The notes beneath the pieces are model-generated. The model was not told the DNA's origin. It worked only from the letters and a program-made list of their open reading frames with translations, and did not search any database. DNA of 64,000 nt from positions 9,925,826-9,989,825 of the forward strand of contig OY744605.1 of NCBI GenBank assembly GCA_963556255.1, read 5' to 3'. Positions within the stretch are counted from its first letter, which is position 1; each line of letters opens with the position of its first letter. This stretch comes from Allolobophora icterica (taxonomy: Eukaryota > Annelida > Clitellata > Crassiclitellata > Lumbricidae). Shown here piece after piece: positions 20,932-32,873 of the stretch. The translations under genes were made by a program, and so were the position numbers.

Positions 20932-21104
20932 TTAAGGCTAGTGCGGGCCCTGGTGCTGTGATTACCTATATATATATAGCCATCATCCCGGGGCCCAATT
21001 ACAACTACAATAAAAATCTTAATGTACTTCAGAAAATGCGGGTCCCTCGAAACTGCGGACCCGGGTGCTGCAGCACCCTTAGCACTCTCCTTAATTCGGG
21101 CCTG
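20932..21104. mobile_element. hAT-type MITE with perfect 8-bp TSD
   Basis: 173 bp, starting CAGTGCCGCATTAAGG and ending with the inverse of CAGGCCCGAATTAAGG. It is flanked by exact GTCGCACA copies at 20924-20931 and 21105-21112. The same family occurs at 52148-52330. Confidence 0.88.
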
Positions 21105-21179
21105 GTCGCACAGTCAATCACTTTGGAGCAATTATTATTATTATTATATTATCATAGTTATTATTATTATTATAATAGT

Positions 21180-22035
21180 TACAGCAGTATGCTGATGATA
21201 CTCAGCTTTTCGTTGCTCTATCACCAACGAATCAGTCTGACAAAGTAATACTAGAAAAGTGCAGCTCTTCAGTGTATGCATGGTTCTGCTTCAACAGTCT
21301 TGCTATAAATTCAGATATCTAAGTCTGAGGTAATGATGTTTGGCTAACGCCAGCGACTGCGCTCTTTCCCTTCCCATTCTAGCGTTGACCTTGCTGGCAC
21401 TGTTGTTCCGTTACCAAAGACTGTCAAAACACTTGGGGTCACTTTGGACAATAATCTCACATTCCAATGCAACATAACAAACCTTTGGAAATCCTGTGTC
21501 TACCATATCAGGGCAATAAGTCACAAGGTCTGTTCTTACAAAAGACATGTCCCAGACCATAACCTGCTCTCTTGTATAATCGCTTCTGTTATGCCAACTC
21601 TGTGTTTGCAGGCATGTCAGATGTTCAAGTCAATAAGCTTCAACGCACCCAAAATTCTCTGGCTCGCGTGGTGTTGCGTGCATCTTCTCGTTCAAACGCA
21701 TTAACTCTGCTCCATCAGCTGCATTGGCTTCCTGTAGAATTCAAAATAAGATTTAAACTGGCATGTCTGATCTATAAAACCCTCACAACGTACACTTCTA
21801 CCTACCTTCAACCACTACTCTCTCCTTACATCTCGCCACGCAGGTGTACGGCCTTCGGTTATGGGTCTTTTGGTTGAGCCTAGATGCAGCACTGCCTTGG
21901 GCTCTCGTGCATTTCCTGTTGCAGTCCCAAGGAATGGAATCGACTACCAATCCTTTGCTTGACTTCTTCCTCTTCTTAAAAAAACGCCTCAAAACTCACT
22001 ACGTCTCACTGGCTTTCAAACATATGGATATATAA
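21180..22035 (+). mobile_element. LINE 3' fragment, RT to C-terminus, frameshifted
   Basis: It begins at the RT active site (YADDTQLFVAL near 21188) and continues through VKTLGVTLDNN and KLQRTQNSLARVVL...LHWLPV, typical of the C-terminal region of CR1/L2-type LINEs. At least three frame changes break it. It lies in intron 4 of copy 1. Confidence 0.8.
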
Positions 22036-22084
22036 TTGCTTTTCAACTGGCGACTGACTAAATGCGCCTAAGATTCACATTTCT

Positions 22085-22520
22085 GTGAATTTGCGCGCGT
22101 TAAAAATATTTGTAATAATAATAATAACATGCACTAAAGTTGACTATGGCAATGCTATGTATGCAGGCTTAACTCTGTCGCGCATTAATCAGTTGCAATC
22201 TGTTCTAAATGCTGCGGCTCTCCTGATTGGTGGCACACCTCAGTTGCGGCATATATCTGGCTTAGTACGGAAGTAATTGCACTTGTTACCTACGCATTGT
22301 GTGCCGGTGTCATCCATAACAGGACGTAGATTCCTTCGCTCGGCCACGTAAATCGACCTGGTTGGAACTTCCACAGTTCTCCATAAAAGCTTCGCTGTGG
22401 TCGGTCCATCTTTCTGGAATGGGTGCGTACCAAACTCAGAAATGAACGTCTTGGTCGTTCTTTGTCCCTTTTCCGCAAGCGTTTGAAAACTATTTTTTTA
22501 ATCGTGGTTTGGTGTTGAAG
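22085..22520 (+). mobile_element. LINE C-terminal fragment
   Basis: It encodes KVDYGNAMYAGLTLSRINQL and, after frame changes, RRFLRSA and a GPSFWN box, the usual LINE ORF2 C-terminal signature. The equivalent fragment in copy 2 is at 45660-45900, so this insertion predates the duplication. Confidence 0.7.
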
Positions 22521-22876
22521 TGGCGCTATACAAAATTAAAAATTCAAGTTTGCGACTACGAATCCCCACACAAGTAAATCAGTTCATTTTCACACATGGA
22601 ATGTACATGTAATATTACTAGAAATTTATATAGCACCTTCTGCGTATGTCTTCAAGATGCTTCCAAACATATCATAAAAGATTAGAGTTTCGCAAAAACT
22701 AGAAGTTCGTTCATAGTTCCTGGTCAACATTGCACTTATTATGGTGGATGTTGACAGCCAACTGAAGCATTCACATCACATGGCTGTACTCGCCAACTGC
22801 GCATTGCCAGAGTCTTGTTTTTTATAGGCCACATGATATGCTAATATCGTTCGAAAGAAAACATTTGCAAACCCAC

Positions 22877-23068
22877 CACAGTTGCAATCCATTCATCTTC
22901 CATCTTCTTGATCTCTTTCCTGTGAGCTACCTGGAAGATGTTGTAAACCTGATCGATTACTGACGCCACTTCCATTTGAGGACCGTGAATTCGAATTCGC
23001 TTGAAAAGATCCGTCTCCACTTCAATGTGCACCGGAAAAAAGTCTGCAATGTCTTTTATTCTATTGAC
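22877..23068 (-). CDS. Copy 1 exon 4: KH-like segment
   Basis: Acceptor TTTGCAG|GTCAAT, donor ACTGTG|GTGGGT; 192 nt, phase 0 to 0. It encodes FFPVHIEVETDLFKRIRI followed by a GPQ turn and a helix, a KH-like beta-beta-alpha pattern. Confidence 0.82.
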
Positions 23069-23264
23069 CTGCAAAGAATTAAACAAGTCGATAATTTGGG
23101 AGAAATAACTAAACATCTTTTATTCATTACTAAAATTATTAACTTAGTTCATGCTGAATGTGAGAGCATAACATAGCAGAACAATTCATGTTTGCCATCC
23201 GTCAGTGATACACCAGAAGAAGAAAAGCAGTCCCTAAAGACAGCCTTAGAGGTAGCCATGGGTA

Positions 23265-23471
23265 AGAAATGTTAGCGACTTCAGTTTTCTGTCCTCTATC
23301 TCGCCGTCTCATCTTCTCATCGACAGTGTACGTTCAGGGTACTCATTATAGCTATCCAGGGGCACAGGAGAGGCATAGATCCCTGCAAAATTCTGTCCTG
23401 ATTTGATCTGAATCCCAACCCATCGGCTGACGGTCCAGCACGCCAGCCACTAGACTATCGCGTACATCCTA
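23265..23471 (-). mobile_element. tRNA-derived SINE (copy 1 intron 3)
   Basis: Its 5' end on the minus strand carries an A-box-like GATAGTCTAGTGG, then GGCGTGCTGGACCGTCAGCC and a weakened B-box. The same SINE, with a better B-box, sits at the same intron position in copy 2 (46613-46851). Confidence 0.65.
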
Positions 23472-23564
23472 GATAATCAAGAGTTCTGATCCAGAGTTGA
23501 ACAGAAATTGGGAGACTGTGACGGGGGAACGTTTGTCTTTAAGAAGCCGTATTGATACGTTCAC

Positions 23565-23815
23565 CTGTTCTGGGTTGAGTTTAGCGATACTCTGCTGATC
23601 CTGCGGACTGTCGATGACTATGTCGATGATGTATTCTTCGATCACTTCTTCAATGTCCTTCAGAACGTCATCAATCGCTTTCTGAGACAGTGCATAGATC
23701 GAGAGGATGATCGTGCTGCTCGTGTGCTGAGGTTGTCTTTCTTCACGCCGCTTCTGGATCTGTTGAGGTGGACCAGTGATTGTTCTTGTTCTTTGCATTG
23801 CACTAGCATACTTCT
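23565..23815 (-). CDS. Copy 1 exon 3: KH-like segment
   Basis: Acceptor TTTTTTCAG|AGAAG, donor GAACAG|GTGAAC; 251 nt, phase 1 to phase 0, one codon shorter than in copy 2. It encodes a basic linker, then STIILSIYALSQKAIDDVL, a beta-alpha unit like those of the KH-like modules in PARP14. Confidence 0.82.
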
Positions 23816-23832
23816 CTGAAAAAAAATCACCA

Positions 23833-24628
23833 TTATCGACTAGAGAATGCAAATCCGGGTTTATGCCTACCCGGGTGCCCGGGATTTTCGGAAACCGATA
23901 ACCCGGGCTTAACCGCGATTGAAACCCGGGTTTGAACAATGACATTAAATTTTCATTGCTATTTTATTATATTGTAATAGAGGGCCTAGCCTAATTCGAA
24001 TCAATGTTTTACTCTCCAATATAAATGTAGCCTTATAACTCGGACGCCTATCATTAATATATTACAAACGCAGCCAAACTCGAAAGATTGACAACAACGC
24101 AGTCCGACAAGTAAAACAACTGTTTGAGCGAAATGCAAACTTTGAGCACCACATAAGCCACAACAGCTTCCACCCTAGACGAAGACAGGTTCCGCTCTTG
24201 AGACTAGACCAAGGCAATTTCCCCTTCGTGACAGTTGACAGTGACAAGTGCAGTCTTGTCCTCAGCATCGACCGCAAGTATGGGGGTCCAGCGAGAGACG
24301 GACACCTGCCAAAGCCTGTCTATATCATCGTAAACCGCAACTGAAACCCGGGTTTGTCGTGTTTGAAAAGCGTCACTTTCATCGTCGTTCACGCCGTGAA
24401 ATTCGAAATATGCAGAGTAATAGAAATATAACGATAGCGCTGCGCTTGGTAACTGGTTATGTAGTACTACTTCTACTTATTAATCAGCTCGTTCCATATC
24501 TTTATTGGTGACTTTATATGAGTGAGGCTTCACACACGACCAGTAAAGTTTGCAAACCCGTCAAAAACGGTACCAGAGTTTTTACTGGCGCCAAAACTGT
24601 AAACCCGGGTTCGTAAAAAGCCCTCGGC
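23833..24628. mobile_element. Unclassified insertion with AACCCGGGTTT palindromes
   Basis: About 800 bp present in intron 2 of copy 1 and absent from copy 2, where flanks join near 47235-47250. Both ends carry CCGGGTTTA-type inverted sequence, and AACCCGGGTTT recurs near 23920, 24345 and 24602. The ends (TAGAGAATG...) are weakly hAT-like; I could not define a clean target duplication. Confidence 0.5.
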
Positions 24629-25586
24629 TGACAGCCGCGCTGATGATTTCTGCGGGCATTTGTACTTTGCTTCCAATCCAATTTTAAAAACCACAAAATG
24701 CACCTTCTTGCATATTAAGTAAATTCTTCTCGATTTTACAACATATTATGAACATTAAATATTTTAAAAATGACGGGCTATAAGAAAAGAAATCATAGAA
24801 ATTGGCTTAGGCTCATAACACAATCAGGGTGTATAAAAAATGATAAAAAGTACGCTAAATGTAGTTAATACATAATGCATACAGATATTTCATATATATC
24901 ATAGATCTACTTCGAAGCTTTGTGCTCATTGGTCTTCTGTGACCAACGGTTTCACTGTGTATTGCGTCCGAAAGTTCAACAATCTGCTACCATTTCACGA
25001 CGTTCTTTGTTTTCGCCCATCCCGGCCCATCCACAAGGATCCTCGTCATGAATTGTCTTCAGTTTTATTTCTAATTTGGCGACAATCTGTGTCATTGTAG
25101 ATGAAGAAAACCTCGGGCTCTATTTTTAAGAGTAATCGACAAAAAAGTAGCTGCTAACTGTTACTAGATCAAGCGGAAAATAAAAACTCCAGTGCTGATT
25201 GATGGTATTACTACACTGCTTAGCGTTTAACATCAGCTGTGCTCAGCAAGCAATCAACTCGCATAAGCACATTAAATTTGTTCAACTGTACTCAAACCAT
25301 GATCACAATTTTTGCATGGAATTTTTCAGCTCTAGATATGCACGCCTGTCTTGGCAAAATTATCCCTCCAACTTAATGTTATCCATGCAAACTTCCTCAG
25401 GTTTGAATACAGTTGAATAACTCGGAAAACTATCTGAAGCCATAAGTTAGGAAAATGAGGGGTTCTAAAATGCACAACATCAGAAAACGAAGGTATTTAT
25501 AATTGCATAAAAGCCAAACAATGTTTTGAACTCTTTCAACTAAATTTGGCCCAAATTTTACCAACTTTCATACAACAGAAACCGAC

Positions 25587-26099
25587 CTGGTCTATCATTT
25601 GCATCAGTGACTCCTCCATAGATTCTGAGATCGACATTAGCCTCATTGAAAACGCCATCTACTTTGCATTTGATTGTGTCTCCTTGCATAGGAATCATGA
25701 ACTTTTCAGGTGTCATTTCCGTTTGTGGGTAAGCTCGGCATTTCTTATCCAACTGGATGGATACTTTGTGGCTTATCTGAATGTCACGTAATACTTCCCT
25801 CCCATGCTTACTGTAGAAATAAGCAGGAATTCCAGGTCTATCAATATCATGATCACACATAAGGATACAATCAGTCAGTGTCTGTAAGTCTTTCACAGCC
25901 TTTCCAACTCCAGTTTCATTTCCTGTTAAAATGAATCCGGGTTCGTCCTTGGAAGCATCTATGCTTCCAGAACATTCCTTTAAATCTGCCTCAATCTTCT
26001 GCAATTCATCCTTTATGTACTTTGTGATAACATCAACTACACCCAGGTCTATGCCCACAAATCTTCTGACAACCCCGAAATTATCGCACGGATCAGAAA
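25587..26099 (-). CDS. Copy 1 exon 2: KH-like segments and macrodomain-like stub
   Basis: Acceptor TGATTTCAG|TTTCTG, donor CCAG|GTCGGT; 513 nt, phase 1 to phase 1, two codons shorter than in copy 2. It encodes a helical KH-like stretch and ends with GDTIKCKVDG..NEANVDLRI.GGVTDAN, which is reminiscent of the first third of a macrodomain. Confidence 0.85.
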
Positions 26100-26129
26100 C
26101 TGAAATCATAAAGAATAACATAGAGCAGT

Positions 26130-26560
26130 TACAGTAATTGTAATTGTAATTGTAACCGAAAACTTATATAGCGCCACTCAAATCAGCGGCGCTTACAACC
26201 CGCATCAATGCCGGCACCGGCAAAAAGAAAAGTTTTCAGGCGTCTACGGAACTGGAGAGGAGAGAGGGCAAGAAGCTCTTGGCGGAGAAACAAGGGGAGA
26301 CAGTTCCAAGCAGAGGGGCCAACATAGGCGAAACTTCTGGATTGTGCCGTGGAAGATCGCATGCGAGGGACAACCATAAGGCCACGAGCCGAAGATCGCA
26401 AGGAAGCCCTCGCAGGTAAGGAAGAAACTGGGTTGCAAAAATTCATTAGGTAAGACGGAGCAGAGGCAGTAAGTAAGTAAGCAAGTAAGTAGCCTTTATT
26501 TGCATCTGACAAGCGCACATGCACTACATGTATACAATGATTACACACATACATACATTT
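26130..26560 (-). mobile_element. LINE C-terminal fragment with AATTAC tail
   Basis: The minus strand encodes RSFAYVGPSAWNCLPLFLRQ and FRRRLKTFLF, the LINE ORF2 C-terminal signature, and ends in repeated AATTAC units at 26130-26155. It lies in intron 1 of copy 1 close to exon 2 and was not found in copy 2. Confidence 0.8.
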
Positions 26561-26639
26561 AAAAAATAAACTGCAACAGAAGCAGATTTATTAAGTCACT
26601 CATGCACAACTAAATATAATTAACGATACATCGATTAAC

Positions 26640-27581
26640 AAAACTACTTTAAAACAATTTATATTTAACAAAAGACAGCATGAAAGGATGTCCTCTTGCA
26701 AAGTAAGTACTTGCTCTCACGAGGAGATGCAAGAGCTGATGAATGCAGTGGTTAAAGAACTGTGATTTAGGGAAGAGCTTCCTTTCTACCTGTCTCGAGC
26801 AATCAACTATATTCTGCAGTATCGATCCTCTCATATATTTGCTATCTGCAAGCCTTTTTCGGAGCTGCATTGATGCGCGCAATATCATGCGAGGTGAGAA
26901 ATCCAGCATAGGCAGGTAGTGCACGCATGATTCTTGAATAACTATTGCATGAAAAAATGATGTCCAGCTTCGAGATATGCAGGCCCTGCTGCCCTAACTG
27001 GTTAAGAAGAAAGTATTGCTGTGAGAGCGTTTATCGACATACAGAACTGAGAAATTTTAATGTATAGATTCTGTTTTGAGCCCAATGGTTGCAATCTCTG
27101 GATTAAGTAGACTTAAGTCATCAACATATAAACACAGGTGGTTGTCGTCACATAAATTGCAGAGAGCTGCGAGGAACATAATAAACAGGACTAGCCCCAG
27201 CCCAGATCCTTGCACAATACTTTGGGCAATTGGTAAGCAGTCGGATAGCTTTCCATATTGAAGGAGTGAAGGAATTTTTCCTCATTATTGCAGGAGGATA
27301 ATGGCAGGGGGTAATGTCGGTCGGTGATAAATGACAGCGACAACGGAGATTTCGTTGTCTTTACTGAACTTCAATCACAAGATTTCCTGGCCATCCTTGA
27401 GACCACTAGCATGCTTTTTGGTGAAGATTAGGAAGAATAAAGGGTATCTTTCACGTATTAACACACTCCCCTCCTCTTCGTGAAGACCGGTCCATACGAT
27501 ACAATGTATACCTATAAATCTTACCAAGGTCATCCAAGTGCTTGTTCCTAAGCCATGTTTTAGTTGCTGTGCCAACATCAA
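26640..27581 (-). mobile_element. Decayed LINE: endonuclease, RT and C-terminal pieces
   Basis: Three pieces lie in order on the minus strand: an endonuclease-like piece (27581-27375, matching the clearer SETWLKYKHLDDLV copy at 49961-50170), an RT piece with VQGSGLGLVLF and LYVDDLSLL (27280-27060), and a C-terminal piece (26924-26649). All are frameshifted or deleted. Only the endonuclease piece remains in copy 2. Confidence 0.65.
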
Positions 27582-27645
27582 TACCTTAGGATAGATGCTA
27601 GACAGCGCTATTTTTTAAACCAAACTGTATGCATTAATTGCTTAC

Positions 27646-28797
27646 CTGTACTTTCAATTTCAAACTTTATAATTCGATCTGCTGACTCAGAGACTGTAAG
27701 TTCGCCCACTGCATTACTGGATATGCATTGCATCAAGATATTTTCAAAGCTTGAAGGTTGAAAGACAACTGTGTCACAGCAAAAATCTTCACCGCGGCAG
27801 TTCCCTGGAAATATTTCCAACTCATTTGCTCTCGTATGCATTTGATCGGCAGCTCTACAAATATCTACAGGTGACCCACGGGAAAGAAGTTCCTCAGAAT
27901 ATTTAGAGAAGCTGTCAATCATTACAATGAATCTTTCAACATCCTGCTTAGTGATTTCAAAGGCTTTGAGGTTTTGTTCCCTCACTGAGATCAAATTGTC
28001 GACCAATATTTCTGTATATTCATCAATCAACATTTTCAGTTTAGTTCCGATATTACGGATACTTTCTTCTGTTGTTGAAATCTCTTCTGTAAATTTTTTC
28101 TCGTATTTATCTAGCTTTTCCCTAACGTTCTCACATTCTGGAAGTCTCATAGTCACTTTTCTCTGATCTTCTTTAAATGTTGCATCGTAAAATCTCCAGC
28201 AGCTTTTTCAATATTTGCACATCTATGCAACTGGTGACTCTCAACACAACAGATTAAACACATGACAACTTTATCGTCGTAGCAGTACATCTTTGTGAGC
28301 TCTTTGGGATGATGGTTGCAGTAGCTGTTGCTTAAGTTAGAATTTTGTGCACTTAGCTTGCTTCCGAGTTCCACGACTTGATGGTTTTGGCAGAACTTTA
28401 TTTTCCTGTGAGATGTGGTGCAACGTTCACAAAGGTTTAGTTCGCAATCGACACAGCACATTTTAGCAACCAATTCTTCCCCTTCAGGACAAAGATCACA
28501 CATGGCGTCATTATTAGGCGTCGTTGCTAATTTTCCAATCTCCACCATTTTTCCAATGAAGAAATTATTTGGCAAATTACACAAGCCCCCATCTGGAATG
28601 AAGAACTCATTCCTGCAAATTGGACAGACTAACTGATCGCCCGGTTTCCTATCCTTTCCATATATTTCCAGACAGCGTAAGCAGAAAGTGTGAACGCAAG
28701 GGAGAATTTTTGGATTTGTAAAGATCTGAACACAAATCGAGCATTCTGTCACTTCAGCTATTTTGTCTTGAACTGAACTTTCACAACTGTTAGCCAT
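27646..28797 (-). CDS. Copy 1 exon 1: RING, B-boxes, coiled coil (frameshifted)
   Basis: The ATG at 28797 opens MANSCESSVQDKIAEVTECS. The RING is complete (C-x2-C...C-x-H-x2-C-x2-C...C-x2-C), and both B-boxes are present. Compared with copy 2, CAAC-AT-TTAAAGAAGA has two inserted bases, moving the frame to a TGA at 28153-28155. The coiled coil then continues in another frame from about 28150 to the donor ACAG|GTAAGC. Confidence 0.85.
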
Positions 28798-28810
28798 CGC
28801 AGAAACTACA

Positions 28811-28866
28811 AAAGCGCAAATATTATTATTATTATTGTTGTTGTTGTTGTTGCGGTTATTATTATT

Positions 28867-28949
<83 letters not shown>

Positions 28950-28962
28950 TATTATTATAACA
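28811..28962. repeat. (ATT)n-(GTT)n-(ATC)n microsatellite before copy 1 start
   Basis: A compound trinucleotide array begins about 15 bp upstream of the copy 1 ATG. Copy 2 has a comparable array at 51886-52108 in the same position, so the 5' UTR or promoter of both genes carries it. Confidence 0.95.
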
Positions 28963-28974
28963 ACTGCACAAGGG

Positions 28975-29480
28975 AGATCAGAAGAAGAATTAATAAAGGA
29001 AAAGGGATAATGGCAGGATTCAACAACATATGGAAGAGCAAAGCAGAGCCGCATACAACAAAGAAAAGAATATTGGAAACATGCGTATTCAGCAACCTGG
29101 ACGCTGAAAAAGGAAGACAAACAGAGGATAATAGCGTTCGTAATGTACTGCTACAGAAGGAAACTATTACAAATAATACGGATACAGAAAATAACTAATG
29201 TAGAAGTGCGAAGAAGACTAAAAAGCAGATCAGATATGGTAGAAACTATAATGAAAAGGAAACTGAAACTATTCGGACATACATGGAGAATGGGCGATGA
29301 CAGAAAGATAGAGTATAATGACAGGAATAATGGAGGGATCGGGGAGAAAGGGAAGACCATGCAGGGAATGGCTGCAGTACATAGAGGAATGGTGAGGGAT
29401 GAATATACAGGAACTGACACACCGGGCAAGAGACAGGGAGTTTTGGAAGAGAGTAATCAAATGCGCAGTGGACACCTACG
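28975..29480 (+). mobile_element. LINE ORF2 C-terminal fragment
   Basis: The plus strand encodes NIWKSK...KKRILETCVFS, then YCYRRKLLQI, NVEVRRRLK and MKRKLKLFGH, a well-known animal retrotransposon C-terminal module, across two frames. Confidence 0.75.
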
Positions 29481-29521
29481 GGCTATCAGCTCATGGATCA
29501 TGATTATTATTATTATTATTA

Positions 29522-29552
<31 letters not shown>

Positions 29553-29564
29553 ATTATTATTAGG

Positions 29565-30045
29565 AGACAGAGAGAGGGTTGAAAAACTGCTGTGGAAAAT
29601 GCGACGTTCTGGTCTACTTTCCCCATCCATTAAAAGCGCCTCTGAATTGGCAAAACAGGCAGATGAATGCCTCTTTAAGGCAGCCATTACAAACCTAGAC
29701 CATGTTCTGCGCCCCTATTTTCCACCTGATCGTATTATCCCTCATAATCTTCGGCAACGGGCTCATAATTTCACATTACCTTATAAAAATGACAAAAACT
29801 ATATATCCCGTATGCTGTATAAAAACACTTATTAACAATAAACTATTTTAGCAATATGCTGTTTTCTTTTATATGTAGGCCCCATACCCTATTTAAAACC
29901 CCATAAAAATTATGTTTAGACTCTTTAAATGACTGTTACCTGATTTATTTTCATTTGCATCCAATGTATCTCTTTTTTAAAGTCTGTGTAATCCTGTCGT
30001 GTTTGTGTCGACTGGAATTTTTGCAATAAACGAATATTGATTGAT
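29565..30045 (+). mobile_element. LINE 3' end with (TTGA)n tail
   Basis: It encodes RRSGLLSPSIKSASELAKQA and ends KNDKNYISRMLYKNTY, followed by a 3' UTR ending AATAAACGAATATTGATTGA. It is the same family as 54780-56692, inserted independently. Confidence 0.85.
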
Positions 30046-30047
30046 TG

Positions 30048-30124
<77 letters not shown>

Positions 30125-30151
30125 TATTATTATTATGATCATGATCATGAT

Positions 30152-30184
<33 letters not shown>

Positions 30185-30236
30185 CATGATCATCATGATC
30201 ATCATGATCATGATCATGATCATCATCATCATCATG

Positions 30237-30303
<67 letters not shown>
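30045..30303. repeat. (ATT)n/(ATC)n compound microsatellite
   Basis: About 260 bp of ATT, then mixed GATCAT, then ATC units directly after the LINE tail. It was probably seeded by that tail. Confidence 0.97.
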
Positions 30304-31205
30304 ATTAACAACTTCCATAGCGGTACTGAATAATACACAAGGCATTAACCGATGGCGCACCAACCACAAGCCGTTATACGGTCATCATCCAGAAGATCAG
30401 TCCAATACGACACTGTGGTAGCATATGACAGATAAACAACTTTAAAAAAGGGAAGTCTTAAGTTTAGAATGAATGACAAAATTACAGGACAGAACAAAGA
30501 AATATCCGTACAGGGAGCGGTAGGAAAAGTGCACATCTCGCCAAGTATCAATGTTGCAGATCAAAAAAAATTATAAGAATTTATTAGGCCTGTATCTTCA
30601 GCCGATATGATTAAAGTTCCAGATTTGTTGTTTCCAATATTCCCATTTTGTAAGTAAGAAAAAGGCTTTTACAGACGTACTAAACTTAAGCATAAAATTC
30701 TTGTAAGGTCTCACAAACTATTTAGTGCTATTAAAATTGCGTTATGTTTATTATTCTCATTGTATGTCAAATAAGACAGATTTTTGCTATCAATGTAATA
30801 ACAGCGGATTGAAGGTAAAACGACAACAACGTATAAATTGTCCAAAAAATTGGACCCAAAACTTGTTGCATATAGGCCCTAAGGCAACACATTTTTGTTT
30901 AAAAAATGTCCCAATCACGTATGCTTCCATTAGCCAAATTGATTCAACTACATGTAGCACTCCTTAAAATGCCTCCATCGGAATGGTTTTTCCAGGATTA
31001 TTCTAGTGTTACGTTCGATTTCATTGCGTTTAAGTCAATTCGAATATTGAAATATTTGTCTACGCAGTTTTAAGCTGGAGTACTTATTCAGTTCTTTACT
31101 TTACATATGAAAATATGAATATAGTATATTCACACCGACGTGTGTCAATAATTTTATGTTCACAAAATCAGCTTTAACAGACACTTTTACCCACCAGGAC
31201 AACAG

Positions 31206-31314
31206 ACGCCAACCGGAAGATTCACCGTGTAACTTTAGGACTAGACATCATAGAGGCAACACAGAAACGAACGCAAACACAAAGCATATCCTACATGGGC
31301 GACATGTGCAAAAA
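31206..31314 (+). CDS. Possible small exon conserved in both units (copy 1)
   Basis: An open 109-nt segment sits between CAACAG| and AAAA|GTAAGT and encodes DANRKIHRVTLGLDIIEATQ followed by a short basic tail. The copy 2 counterpart at 53462-53571 has the same splice-like edges and DANRKIRRLIIGLDIIEATQ. It is on the strand opposite the TRIM-PARP gene. Copy 1 is one base shorter before the donor. I do not recognise the protein; a repeat-derived exon is possible. Confidence 0.35.
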
Positions 31315-31878
31315 GTAAGTTAGTAAGTATATTTTTAATAGACCATTATTTTGTAAACGCATGATGGGACAACAGAAGGAAGCATTTATAATGAAACATA
31401 GAAGTAATAATTCCTAGTAAATGTTTCGAGATAAGTGAAAGTTTCAGTCAGCTATACATCATCCTAGTATTGTAACCCTTCCCTGTAAGAGAGATTCACA
31501 ACACGGTATATCTCGACTATGCTAGCGGGGTCGAAGACGGTAACCGGATTATCGCATAGGAGGAAATAAGTCGCAAAGGACATGGCTAGGGTCCCGCTGG
31601 TTGGGAGCGAAGGGAGCTTCATCTTCCCTTTAACACAACAGGTCAAAGGTGGGAGTATCGGTTGGGAAACATCCTGTCGCTTAAGTTTACAAATCATCGC
31701 TGACAGACGCTTTCTTAACGGAAACAAGTGGTAAATCCCCACCTAACTGGAGATGAGTTCAACATTCTTGCCACTGCAGTGGAACGTACATCATGGAGAA
31801 GGTTTCAAGTTAATCGAAACGCAACCAAGACTCGCTTAGCAAAGGATCGTTTAGATTTGCTGCACATATTACTGATGT

Positions 31879-32058
31879 CAGGGCCGTAGCCAGGTTTTTG
31901 TTTCGGGGGGTGCTTTCTCGTCCTTAAGCAAGCCGACAAGCAACCGAATTAACTTATCAAGGGGTTTGTAGTTAGTAAATGCATTATTTCATTTCTACAT
32001 TATTTAATTTCGGGGGGTGTTTAAACACCAAAAACACCCCCCCCCAGCTACGGCCTTG
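31879..32058. mobile_element. hAT-type MITE, 8-bp TSD ACTGATGT
   Basis: 180 bp, starting CAGGGCCGTAGCCAGG and ending CTACGGCCTTG, with exact ACTGATGT copies at 31871-31878 and 32059-32066. Copy 2 near 54311 has the uninterrupted target TATTACTGATGTGCTAG. Confidence 0.92.
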
Positions 32059-32873
32059 ACTGATGTGCTAGCAGAACGCAATTTTACCAGAAAGAATGAC
32101 ACCCCAAAACTCTTCATTTTATTAACCCGTTCAATCCCCACAATTTGGTGGAGGGGTATCCTGAATCAGGGCCTACTATCCCCCCTGTAAGCTGGAAGCA
32201 ATCCCCCATAATGTAAACCCTCCCCTATCTCCCCTCCCCTTCCTCCACTACACCTCCCCACTCCCCCATTCCCCGCCCAATCCACTCCCCTATCCCTTTA
32301 TCCCCTCCTGTAAATTCCCCCTCCCAACCCTCCCCTTGAAGTGGGGGCCCGGGGGTCCTCCCCGGAAATTTTTTTGGATTTCTACATTGCCGTAGGTGAG
32401 TTTTAGTGTATTTTTGGAGCAAGAAAACTGGCTTTGGAAAACTATACATTTTAGTTCAACTGAACTGTTGAATTAATTCTGCAGGGCTCCTAGTGCACTG
32501 TTAAAATTTTATGGGACAAGCTGTAATAAATATGGCACAAAATGTCAGTGTTACAATTATTGTTGTGTAGTGCAGTGAAAATGGGATTATCAGGTCTTGA
32601 AATATTCCTGCAAAATAATTGTCGGCTGGATAACACTGTAACAAGCAGGGATGGAGCCTGTTACCGCTGCATTACACCAGAAATATGCATTCATAATGCA
32701 ATCTTTAAAATCCACACATATCTGCTGAACAGTGTCCTATAGGCCCTATTGACAAATATTTTAACACGTGTTCCATATTTTGGAAATTTCTAAATCGACA
32801 GGATTGTGAATGCTTTTCTTCAATTTTTTAAATACTTTTTGCATCTTTCATCAACAAAAAATAGCAGAACATA